In this document: piece by piece, positions 1 to 5,328 of the stretch | Layout of the letters: the number at the start of each line of letters is the position of its first letter | Position numbering within the stretch: position 1 is the first letter of the stretch | Assembly: GCA_050184225.1 (NCBI GenBank) | Contig: JBFXAN010000275.1 | Coordinates: forward strand, 1-5,577 | Length of the DNA: 5,577 bases | Direction of reading: 5' to 3' | Source: JBFXAN01 sp050184225 | GTDB lineage: Bacteria > Chloroflexota > Dehalococcoidia > CAUJGQ01 | Translations under genes and position numbers: made by a program | Notes under the pieces: generated by a model | What the model was told of the DNA's origin: nothing | What the model saw: only the letters and a program-made list of their open reading frames with translations | The model's database searches: none

Positions 1-643
1 TGGGCACGATGTGCCGCCACATGATCCGCGTGTTTGAGGCGCCGGTGCAGGTGGCGGCTTCGACGTACTGCTGCTCCTTGATCGACAGCACCGGTCCCCG
101 CACGATCCGCGCCAAGGACGGGAACGTCACCAACCCGATCGCGATCGCGACGTTCTTCACCGACGGCCCGACCAACCCCACCAGGGCGATCGCCAGGATC
201 AGGCCGGGGAAGGACATCGCGGCGTCGACGACGCGCTGGAGCACCATATCGACGGTGCCGCCGAAATAGGCGGAGACGACGCCGACGAGCGTGCCCAGCA
301 CGGTGCCGATGGCGACGGCGATCAGGCTGACCTGGAGGGAGGTCCAGGCGCCGTAGGCCACCCGGCTGAAGATGTCGCGGCCGAAGGCGTCGGTGCCGAA
401 GTAGTGGGCGGCACTGGGCGCGGCCAGGACTTCATTTGGACTGAGGGCGTTCGGATCGTGCGTGGCAATCCATGGATGCAGTGCCGCCATCAATACGAGT
501 GCCAGGGTGATGACGGCGCCGAGCGCCCCCAGCGGTTTCTGTCGGGCAAACTTCCAGAGTCCGGCGATCCGAGACTTCCGCCGGCGCATGCCGGAGACGT
601 CGAGGCTCTGGTCGGCGCGAAGCGCGCTGGATGTAACGCTCAT
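1..643 (-). CDS. ABC transporter permease, DppC/OppC type (3' part missing)
   Basis: Inner-membrane permease subunit of a dipeptide/oligopeptide/nickel-class ABC importer. The visible 214 residues start at ATG 643-641, just downstream of the strong ribosome site AGGGAGGGGAAG (655-644); the C-terminus lies beyond the left edge. A cytoplasmic N-terminal tail of about 35 residues, rich in Arg and Ser, precedes a first membrane segment (about 37-58). The DppC signature GTDAFGRDIFSRV follows at residues 83-95, then further membrane segments (about 102-125 and 145-172). The ATPase-contacting EAA loop is visible at 195-214 as EAATCTGASNTRIMWRHIVP, with the conserved EAA, G and I-x-P. The gene lies 17 bases after the DppB-type gene and is surely co-transcribed with it. 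The two would form the channel heterodimer; ATPases and the binding protein are expected outside the window. The transported substrate cannot be read from a permease, so no gene symbol is given. Confidence 0.95.
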   Translation of the reverse strand, partial: MSVTSSALRADQSLDVSGMRRRKSRIAGLWKFARQKPLGALGAVITLALVLMAALHPWIATHDPNALSPNEVLAAPSAAHYFGTDAFGRDIFSRVAYGAWTSLQVSLIAVAIGTVLGTLVGVVSAYFGGTVDMVLQRVVDAAMSFPGLILAIALVGLVGPSVKNVAIAIGLVTFPSLARIVRGPVLSIKEQQYVEAATCTGASNTRIMWRHIVP

Positions 644-660
644 CTTCCCCTCCCTCGGCC

Positions 661-1608
661 CTAGGAATACCGGATACGCGGGTCGAGATACCCGTACAGC
701 AGGTCGACAACGAGATTCATCACGAGATAGATCACCGAGAAGATCAGCACGTAGCTCTGGACGAGCGCGTAGTCGCGCTTGCCGATCGCGCTGAGCATGC
801 TGCTACCCATGCCGGGCAGGGCAAACACCTGCTCGGCGATCACCGAGCCACCAAGGAGGACCGACAGTTGGAGGCCGACGATCGTGATCACCGGGATCAT
901 CGCGCCCTTGAGCGCGTGTCGGTAGATGACGGAACGCTCCTTCAGCCCCTTCGCCCAGGCGGTGCGGATGTAGTCCTGGCGCAGCACTTCCAGCAGACTG
1001 GACCGCATCAGCCGCATCACCAGCGCTGCCGACGACGCCCCGATCACCAGCGCCGGCAACCACATCCGTTGGAGGTTCGCCGCTGGATCTTCCCAAAGGA
1101 TGGCATAACCGGTGAGCGGTGGCTTCCAGCCGAACCAGATCGACGGCAGCGTGATCGCGAGGATTGCAAGCCAGAACGAAGGAATGGCGAGGAAGAGGAC
1201 GGCGATGAAGCGCAGTCCCTGGTCGAGCCAGGTGTCCTGGCGGACCGCCGAGACGATGCCGAAGGGGATCGCGATCACGGTGGAGATCGCGGTGGCAAGC
1301 AAGGCGAGTTCCATCGTCACCGGGAACTTGTCCTTGACCACATCGGAGACGGGCCGGAACTCCCACTGCGACTCTCCCAGATCGCCGGTGAGCACCGCCC
1401 CCACCCATTTGGCGTACTGGACAGGCACGGGGTCGGTCAGACCCAGTTCCTCCCGATAGTCCTGGATCTCCGCGGGCGTGGCGTCCTGGCCGAGCTTGAG
1501 CGTGGCGAGGTCGCCGGGGATCACCCGGATCAGGGCGAAGGAACCGAACGTGACCAGGATCAGCACCGGAATCGTGGCGAGCAATCGCCGAAGAATATAA
1601 GACGCCAC
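661..1608 (-). CDS. ABC transporter permease, DppB/OppB type
   Basis: Inner-membrane permease, 315 residues, normal length for DppB-type subunits of peptide/nickel ABC importers. I chose GTG 1608-1606 because the run GGGAGGGGGAGA (1623-1612) lies immediately upstream and because the protein then begins VASYILRRLLATIPVL, the usual family N-terminus. The frame extends upstream to a TTG at 1641-1639, which would add 11 charged residues and place the ribosome site inside the gene. The first membrane segment (about 5-26) is followed by the family motif RVIPGD, a periplasmic region with LTGDLGES, several more membrane helices, the EAA loop at about 215-239 (RTAWAKGL...RHALKGAMIPV) and the typical C-terminus YGYLDPRIRYS. 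It is the first gene of the minus-strand operon and is preceded by a predicted promoter and a double-palindrome operator. Substrate unknown. Confidence 0.95.
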   Translation of the reverse strand: MASYILRRLLATIPVLILVTFGSFALIRVIPGDLATLKLGQDATPAEIQDYREELGLTDPVPVQYAKWVGAVLTGDLGESQWEFRPVSDVVKDKFPVTMELALLATAISTVIAIPFGIVSAVRQDTWLDQGLRFIAVLFLAIPSFWLAILAITLPSIWFGWKPPLTGYAILWEDPAANLQRMWLPALVIGASSAALVMRLMRSSLLEVLRQDYIRTAWAKGLKERSVIYRHALKGAMIPVITIVGLQLSVLLGGSVIAEQVFALPGMGSSMLSAIGKRDYALVQSYVLIFSVIYLVMNLVVDLLYGYLDPRIRYS

Positions 1609-1611
1609 CGA

Positions 1612-1623
1612 TCTCCCCCTCCC
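1612..1623 (-). promoter_or_regulatory. Ribosome binding site deciding the DppB-type start
   Basis: On the minus strand this reads GGGAGGGGGAGA, ending three bases before the GTG at 1608-1606. A near-identical run (AGGGAGGGGAAG, 655-644) sits directly before the ATG of the following permease gene. This favours the GTG over the upstream TTG at 1641-1639, which has no comparable purine run before it. Confidence 0.7.
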
Positions 1624-1641
1624 ATATCGTTCGGTTCTCAA

Positions 1642-1674
1642 GCGGACGGAATCACGTCCGCGCCGTACACGGCG
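1642..1674 (-). other. Two adjacent hairpins in the permease mRNA leader
   Basis: Perfect arms GCGGACG (1642-1648) and CGTCCGC (1655-1661) enclose a six-base loop. They are followed directly by CGCCGT (1661-1666) and ACGGCG (1669-1674) around two bases; the two stems share base 1661. Both fall inside the predicted transcript of about 96 untranslated bases before the GTG at 1608. No T-run follows on either strand, so these are not intrinsic terminators. They could stabilise the leader, or be chance in GC-rich DNA. Confidence 0.35.
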
Positions 1675-1676
1675 TG

Positions 1677-1709
1677 CTGAGCACCTGTTCAGTTTGAGCA
1701 GTTGCTCAG
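1677..1709. promoter_or_regulatory. Tandem palindromic operator upstream of the permease operon
   Basis: Two 16-base inverted repeats lie one base apart. The first is CTGAGCA-CC-TGTTCAG (1677-1692, arms matching at 6 of 7 positions); the second is TTGAGCA-GT-TGCTCAG (1694-1709, arms matching at 6 of 7, with TGAGCA/TGCTCA perfect). Centre-to-centre spacing is 17 bases. The block begins one base downstream of the predicted minus-strand -10 element and covers the expected transcription start near 1704, an ideal place for repression. A second copy, identical at 25 of 33 positions in the same written orientation, lies at 2587-2619. TetR-family dimers bind palindromes of about this size, sometimes as pairs of dimers as known for QacR. 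Binding by the regulator encoded next door is inference. Confidence 0.75.
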
Positions 1710-1710
1710 C

Positions 1711-1740
1711 TTTTTACGCCATGTGACGCACTCCTGTCAA
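1711..1740 (-). promoter_or_regulatory. Predicted sigma70-type promoter of the permease operon
   Basis: On the minus strand a perfect -35 box TTGACA (1740-1735) is followed by an 18-base spacer and a -10 candidate TAAAAA (1716-1711, 4 of 6 matches to TATAAT). Transcription would start near 1704, inside the palindromic operator, giving a leader of about 96 bases before the GTG at 1608. The matching layout before the diiron operon raises confidence that both are real promoters. Confidence 0.65.
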
Positions 1741-1912
1741 CGCCTCTATCCGGCGAACAGATCCTGCGCGGGGAATCGGCCGGGCGACGGGCCGGCACGG
1801 CGACGCGATCTTGTATCCTCAGGGGGGAGCGTCGTTCGCCGCGAACCAGCCACGGGCGTCGGGTTGCGATCGGGCCGCAGCGGACGCGCTGCCGATCGGA
1901 GATCCACCCCAG

Positions 1913-2515
1913 ATGAACCGACGCGACCGCATTCTCGCCGCTGCCGTCGAGGTCTTCGGCACCGATGGATACCTGGGGACATCGACGCGACAGATCGCCG
2001 CCGCCGCCGGACTGAAGCACTCGCTGCTGTTCTATCACTTCAGCAGCAAGGCGGAGTTGTATCTTGCCGCCTTCAACCTGCAGATCACAGAATTGTCCGG
2101 CGCCCTCGACGCGATCATCGCCTCTGATGATGACGCGTATCACCGGCTGCGGCACTTCGCCGGGACCTACCTCACCTACTTCACTGAGCGCGGGCCGGGG
2201 CTCGCCGTGATCCTGCGCGAGGTCGCGGGACTGCCGGATGACGTCGCCGCGTCGATCCGCGACAGCTATCGCGCGTCCGTCCGCACCCGCCTTGAGCGCC
2301 TTTTGATCGAGGGCGTCACCAGCGGCATGTTCCGGCCGATCGACAACGTCTCCGCCTGTGCGATCGCCGTCCTCTCGATTCTGAACGGCTTCATTCGCGG
2401 CCGCACGATCGTCCCGGATGGCTTCACCAGGGAAGAGATCCTCGAACAGGTGTTGCGCTACTACGCCGCCGGGCTGCTGCGCCCCGAGCTGCACCGGCAC
2501 ACCGCCTGTCCATAA
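1913..2515 (+). CDS. TetR/AcrR-family transcriptional regulator
   Basis: DNA-binding regulator of 200 residues, normal TetR size. Residues 1-50 form the classic N-terminal three-helix domain: MNRRDRILAAAVEVFGTDGY, then TSTRQIAAAAGLKHSLLFYHF carrying the helix-turn-helix (about 23-43), then the SKAELYLAAF motif. The remainder (about 55-195) is the divergent helical ligand-binding and dimerisation domain, from which no ligand can be predicted. The ATG at 1913 is chosen because the family N-terminus begins there and a GGAG lies about 10 bases upstream; an in-frame TTG at 1811 would add 34 low-complexity residues. The gene sits between the minus-strand permease operon and the plus-strand diiron operon, and the same double palindrome occurs in front of both. 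It is therefore the obvious candidate to repress both, released by a small molecule related to the transported or oxidised compound. That role is inferred. Confidence 0.93.
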   Translation: MNRRDRILAAAVEVFGTDGYLGTSTRQIAAAAGLKHSLLFYHFSSKAELYLAAFNLQITELSGALDAIIASDDDAYHRLRHFAGTYLTYFTERGPGLAVILREVAGLPDDVAASIRDSYRASVRTRLERLLIEGVTSGMFRPIDNVSACAIAVLSILNGFIRGRTIVPDGFTREEILEQVLRYYAAGLLRPELHRHTACP

Positions 2516-2555
2516 CAGGATCGTGACAAATCCTGCATGACCAAACGGCTGAGGC

Positions 2556-2585
2556 TTGACAGCGACCGGGCGCTCGGCGCATGAT
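2556..2585 (+). promoter_or_regulatory. Predicted sigma70-type promoter of the diiron operon
   Basis: A perfect -35 box TTGACA (2556-2561), an 18-base spacer and a -10 candidate CATGAT (2580-2585, 4 of 6 matches). The predicted start near 2592 falls inside the operator and leaves about 100 untranslated bases before the ATG at 2692. The -35 sequence, the spacer length and the one-base gap to the operator match the permease promoter exactly. The ATG at 2581 lies within this -10 element and so is unlikely to be a translation start. Confidence 0.65.
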
Positions 2586-2586
2586 C

Positions 2587-2619
2587 CTGACCATCCGCTC
2601 AGTTTTAGTGGATGCTCAG
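2587..2619. promoter_or_regulatory. Second copy of the tandem palindromic operator
   Basis: Reads CTGACCA-TC-CGCTCAG, one base, then TTTAGTG-GA-TGCTCAG. It matches the copy at 1677-1709 at 25 of 33 positions with no gaps, and both right half-sites (GCTCAG and TGCTCAG) are kept. The inner palindromes are less perfect than in the first copy, suggesting weaker binding. It begins one base after the predicted -10 element of the diiron operon and covers the expected transcription start. Control by the adjacent TetR-type protein is inferred from position and shared sequence. Confidence 0.7.
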
Positions 2620-2675
2620 GATGCCGGTGTCTGCCTGACGCCGTCTCCGATGTCCCGTTCGCCAATAACTACAGT

Positions 2676-2682
2676 AGGGAGG
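2676..2682 (+). promoter_or_regulatory. Ribosome binding site of the diiron catalytic-subunit gene
   Basis: AGGGAGG lies nine bases before ATG 2692-2694, which opens the recognisable protein. Another ATG at 2684, only one base after the site, is in a different frame and opens an arginine- and serine-rich shadow frame; its spacing is too short for efficient initiation. Confidence 0.65.
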
Positions 2683-2691
2683 CATGGCTGC

Positions 2692-3798
2692 ATGGTTGCG
2701 ACCACCGATCCGTTCTCGTCCTACAAGGAATACGGCAAGGAGCAGGGCTACGACCTTCGCTGGCTCGAGCGCCGCGATGTCTGGGGCCAGTCCGTCGACA
2801 CCAACGAGAAGAAGGGCGGCCTCCTCCTGCAGGACGTTGACCGTGGTGTCGCCGCCGAGGTGCCGGACGAGAGCAAGAACCTCACCGGCCGCACCCGCGG
2901 CTCGATCGCCCGCAGCGGCGTCCCCCGCGTCGGCAATTACTCGGTGCGGACCAAGGCCGACATCTGGCTGCGCAACGGCTCCGAGCTCTACGAGGAGGCG
3001 GTCGCGCGGCAGTGGTCCTCGGCGACGGACATACCCTGGCACACGATCAAGCCGCTGGCCGACGACATCGAGCGGGCCGAGTGCCAGCTGGCGACGTTCA
3101 TCACCGAAGTGGAATTCGTCGCCGGCGATGTTCCCGGCAAGTGGATCTCGCAGACGACACCGGACTACTACGAGCCGCGCATGTACCTGATCTCCCAGGT
3201 GATGGACGAGGCGCGGCATCTCGATGTCTTCCGCAAGCGGGCCGTCGCCAACGGCGGCGGCTTGATGCGGCGCAACGCCACGGCCCAGGGCGTCGTCGGC
3301 GGCAACATCGACGCGTCGCGTGACTTCACGGAGATGTCGGCGCGGCTGCACATCAGCGGCGAGGGCTCGGTGCTGACGTTGTTCCGCATGGGCGAGCTCA
3401 TGTCCTACAACGACGCGGAGAAGCACATCTATCGCCTCTGCGCCCAGGATGAGTCGCGCCACGTCGCTTTCGGTGTGATGCACCTCCAGTACCTCGGCAG
3501 CATCGACACCGACCGCCGCGAGGAGATCCAGTCCTATCTCGACGAGGCCGAGCGCGCCCTCGTCACCGGCGCCTCCGGTCAGAACCCCGCCGCCCGCGGC
3601 CTCCCGAGCAACGCCGCCCTTGCCGTCCTCCTCGGCGGCGGTGAGGACAAGATCGACGAAGGCTACAAGACGTTGCTCGCCGTCCGCCAGCGGCAGGTGA
3701 AGGAATACGTGCAGCGCGTGCGGGTGGCGGGCTTCGGCGAGCGCTTCGAGAACGGCCGCGCCAACTCGATGCTCGATGCCTACATCAAGGCCCACTAG
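2692..3798 (+). CDS. Ferritin-like diiron protein, probable oxygenase catalytic subunit
   Basis: Soluble helical protein of 368 residues without signal peptide or membrane segments. Two ExxH motifs typical of diiron carboxylate enzymes are visible: E173-A-R-H176 in SQVMDEARHLDVFRKR and E254-S-R-H257 in AQDESRHVAF. Plausible partner glutamates are E139 (or E141), about 34 residues before the first motif, and E224, 30 residues before the second. This four-Glu, two-His pattern with two helix pairs is shared by R2 ribonucleotide reductase, bacterial multicomponent monooxygenases, PaaA and AurF. The segment ELYEEAVARQWSSATDIPW (98-116) is strongly conserved with the next gene's product. I expect an O2-activating oxygenase or oxidase working with that product. 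The exact family and substrate are unknown, and no reductase is seen in the window. The start at 2692 rests on the ribosome site; an in-frame ATG at 2581 lies inside the promoter. First gene of the operon. Confidence 0.8.
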   Translation: MVATTDPFSSYKEYGKEQGYDLRWLERRDVWGQSVDTNEKKGGLLLQDVDRGVAAEVPDESKNLTGRTRGSIARSGVPRVGNYSVRTKADIWLRNGSELYEEAVARQWSSATDIPWHTIKPLADDIERAECQLATFITEVEFVAGDVPGKWISQTTPDYYEPRMYLISQVMDEARHLDVFRKRAVANGGGLMRRNATAQGVVGGNIDASRDFTEMSARLHISGEGSVLTLFRMGELMSYNDAEKHIYRLCAQDESRHVAFGVMHLQYLGSIDTDRREEIQSYLDEAERALVTGASGQNPAARGLPSNAALAVLLGGGEDKIDEGYKTLLAVRQRQVKEYVQRVRVAGFGERFENGRANSMLDAYIKAH

Positions 3799-3814
3799 AT
3801 CACGTTTCGGTCGT

Positions 3815-3838
3815 CCGGCCGAGATCGATCTCGGCCGG
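3815..3838 (+). repeat. Perfect 24-base palindrome between the two ferritin-like genes
   Basis: The arm CCGGCCGAGATC is followed immediately by its exact reverse complement. In RNA this folds as a stem of at least 10 pairs with a UCGA tetraloop, extendable by a G-U and a G-C pair (3813-3840). It lies 16 bases after the stop of the first gene and 28 bases before the ATG of the second. No T-run follows, so it is not a standard terminator. It may set the ratio of the two subunits by stabilising or processing the mRNA, or be a binding site on DNA. Confidence 0.6.
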
Positions 3839-3866
3839 GCGCCCACCGTCGCCGCAGGAGACACAT

Positions 3867-4937
3867 ATGGTGCAGGAACGTACCGAGGCAACGCCGGCCG
3901 AGACGCCGCCGGCCCCACCGCCGCCCGACATGAGCTGGAAGACAATGACGATCCAGTGGGGCACGCGGGCGCAGCTGCACAAGGACGCCGGTCTGACGCT
4001 CGAAGCGACCAACACCGGCGCCTACGCCGAGATCCCCGACTACTGGGAGGACCGCACCCGCATGCCGCGCGGCGCCTACAGTCCGCCCGGCAGCTCCGCC
4101 GTCTCGATCGGCGGCTACTACCTGCGCCACAAGTCCGACTTCTGGGCCGATAACGCCGCCGAGTTGTACGAGGAAGGCATCTCCCGGCGCTGGTCGTCGG
4201 CGGTGAACATCCCCTGGGACGCCTGCCGCGACCTGCCCGAGGATGTCGAACTGGCGATCGCCCAGGTCGCGACCGAGCTGAGCCAACAGGCATCGATCGA
4301 GATCGAGGTCGTCACCAGCTGGTTGCAGCTGATGTCCTACGGCTACCACGAAGTGAAGCTGTTTCTCTCCACCGAGACGTTCGACGCCGCCCGCCACTTC
4401 GAGGTGTTCCGCAAGCGCGCGATGGTCAACGGCGCCGGCCTCGGCTTCGAGAGTCCCGGTCAGGTCAACCGCATCCTGCTCGAGAGCCGTGCCGGTTGGA
4501 CGGAAACGTCGCTGCTGCTGCACATCCTCCGCGGCGTTTTTACGCGCACGGTCTATCGCTACCTCGCCGCTTACGCGCCGACGCCGGTCGAGATGCTGAT
4601 CGGCCGTCAGGCGTTGCAAGACAAGTCGCGCCACATCGCCTACGCGATGCAGCACCTCCGCTACGCGGTCAACCATGTCGCCGGGATGAATCGCAACGTC
4701 AACGGCGGCCTCCAGCAGGCGGAGTTGATCGTCGCCAGGGACGACGAGGATCCGGTGCTGTGGGAGGCGCTCGCCTGCGTCTTCGGCGGCGGCGTGCGCG
4801 GGATGAAGGGCGGCATGGAGGTCGTCGCCCAGCTTCGGCGCGACTACGTCCGCGACTATCTCCGCTGCCTCCGCTGGATCGGCGTCGATCACCAGCCGGC
4901 GCTGTCGCCCGCGTTCGCCGCGCTCGTGAGTTGGTAG
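3867..4937 (+). CDS. Degenerate ferritin-like partner subunit lacking diiron ligands
   Basis: Soluble protein of 356 residues, clearly homologous to the preceding gene's product. By hand, 39 of 94 residues are identical without gaps from ELYEEGISRRWSSAVNIPW (99-117) through DAARHFEVFRKR to about residue 192. The metal site is dismantled: ExxH glutamates E173 and E254 of the partner correspond to A174 and K253 here (DAARH, DKSRH), E139/E141 to Q140/A142, and E224 to G223. The histidines H177 and H256 remain. Such metal-free paralogues act as structural subunits in PaaC and in the beta subunit of soluble methane/toluene monooxygenases; the same role is inferred here, in a complex with the upstream protein. 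The N-terminus is proline-rich (about 10-20). The ATG has AGGAG six bases upstream. The stop is one base from the next ATG, so translation is probably coupled. Confidence 0.8.
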   Translation: MVQERTEATPAETPPAPPPPDMSWKTMTIQWGTRAQLHKDAGLTLEATNTGAYAEIPDYWEDRTRMPRGAYSPPGSSAVSIGGYYLRHKSDFWADNAAELYEEGISRRWSSAVNIPWDACRDLPEDVELAIAQVATELSQQASIEIEVVTSWLQLMSYGYHEVKLFLSTETFDAARHFEVFRKRAMVNGAGLGFESPGQVNRILLESRAGWTETSLLLHILRGVFTRTVYRYLAAYAPTPVEMLIGRQALQDKSRHIAYAMQHLRYAVNHVAGMNRNVNGGLQQAELIVARDDEDPVLWEALACVFGGGVRGMKGGMEVVAQLRRDYVRDYLRCLRWIGVDHQPALSPAFAALVSW

Positions 4938-4938
4938 C

Positions 4939-5277
4939 ATGCCGATCTACGTCTACCAGTGCAATCGCTGCGACGTGCGCACTGAGATTTTTCAGCGCCG
5001 CCTGAATCCCGAACGGCAGCCGTCCTGCGAGTCATGCCACTCGCTCGACCTGGAGCGGGTGTTCACGCCGTTCGCGATCTACCGCTCCGAGCTTGATCGG
5101 TTGGAGCAGCTCGACCCCACCTTCTACAAGAAGGTCGATCAAGCGATCGCGAACACGCCGGAGGCGGAGCCGATGCGCCATCTCCGCAAGATGACATCGT
5201 TCAATGAGGCACAGGACCCGGGCGAGCCGATCAAGGTTTGGAACACCGAGCCGGGCGCCGGTCCACCGTCGAGCTAG
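4939..5277 (+). CDS. FmdB-type zinc-ribbon protein with C-terminal extension
   Basis: Small cytoplasmic protein of 112 residues. The N-terminus MPIYVYQCNRCDVRTEIFQR is typical of the FmdB/CxxC-CxxC putative regulatory family (usual start MPIYEYRC..C). C8-x2-C11 and C30-x2-C33 form a four-cysteine knuckle that should hold zinc or another metal, followed by LDLERVFTPFAIYRS, matching the family's usual R.iSpv.f segment. Residues from about 50 onward form a charged tail without a domain I recognise (RLEQLDPTFYKKVDQAI and so on). It starts one base after the stop of the degenerate diiron subunit, so it is almost certainly co-translated with it. Family members are often called transcriptional regulators on slight evidence. 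Here a small accessory subunit or metal-delivery or assembly role for the diiron complex is equally possible; that is inference. Confidence 0.8.
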   Translation: MPIYVYQCNRCDVRTEIFQRRLNPERQPSCESCHSLDLERVFTPFAIYRSELDRLEQLDPTFYKKVDQAIANTPEAEPMRHLRKMTSFNEAQDPGEPIKVWNTEPGAGPPSS

Positions 5278-5282
5278 AGATG

Positions 5283-5312
5283 GCGTGCCCCATCGCCTGG
5301 CGAGGGGCACGC
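5283..5312 (+). other. Strong intercistronic hairpin next to a ribosome site
   Basis: Perfect nine-base arms GCGTGCCCC (5283-5291) and GGGGCACGC (5304-5312) enclose an inner stem TCGC/GCGA with a three-base loop; a single unpaired A lies on the 5' side between the two stems. It sits five bases after the stop of the zinc-ribbon gene and directly before AAGGAG (5313-5318), the ribosome site of the next gene. There is no T-run, so it is not a typical terminator. It may reduce or insulate translation of the downstream gene or mark an mRNA end. Confidence 0.6.
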
Positions 5313-5328
5313 AAGGAGCAGTGAATCA

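Larger units (their letters stand above)
1609..1912. other. Divergent control region between permease operon and TetR gene
   Basis: A 304-base stretch without a supported gene. From left to right it holds the permease ribosome site (1612-1623), two GC-rich leader hairpins (1642-1674), a tandem palindromic operator (1677-1709) and a minus-strand promoter (1711-1740). The remainder (about 1741-1912) must carry the promoter of the regulator gene, but I see no convincing -35/-10 pair there. An open frame in phase with the regulator extends back to a TTG at 1811. The Ala/Pro/Arg-rich extra residues lack TetR-family character, so I treat 1811-1912 as untranslated. Confidence 0.7.

Noticed and set aside
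868..1680. A 270-codon plus-strand open frame opposite the DppB-type gene
   Set aside because: The encoded protein is composed mostly of Asp, Arg, Glu and Gly with no domain, while the opposite strand encodes a textbook permease.
1811..1912. A TTG start adding 34 residues to the TetR protein
   Set aside because: The extra residues are low-complexity and lack a TetR-family counterpart; the usual N-terminus begins at ATG 1913.
2516..2535. Possible terminator after the TetR gene (CAGGAT/ATCCTG arms, eight-base loop)
   Set aside because: The stem is only six pairs and no T-run follows, so it is too weak to call. Read-through from the regulator gene into the diiron operon remains possible.
1706..2665. 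A 319-codon minus-strand open frame opposite the TetR gene
   Set aside because: It covers both predicted regulatory regions and is antisense to a clear TetR helix-turn-helix protein; its sequence shows no family character.
2581..2691. An upstream in-frame start (ATG 2581) for the diiron catalytic subunit
   Set aside because: The ATG lies in the predicted -10 element and the added codons run through the operator. The ATG at 2692 has AGGGAGG nine bases upstream.
2605..4293. A 562-codon open frame on the minus strand
   Set aside because: It lies antisense to the two ferritin-like genes, is extremely rich in Arg, Ala and Gly without a recognisable domain, and crosses the gap between two well-supported genes. 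Long antisense frames are expected in GC-rich coding DNA.
3795..4940. A 381-codon open frame on the minus strand
   Set aside because: It is a shadow of the degenerate diiron gene, whose protein is homologous to its neighbour and has a good ribosome site. The antisense product has no family features.
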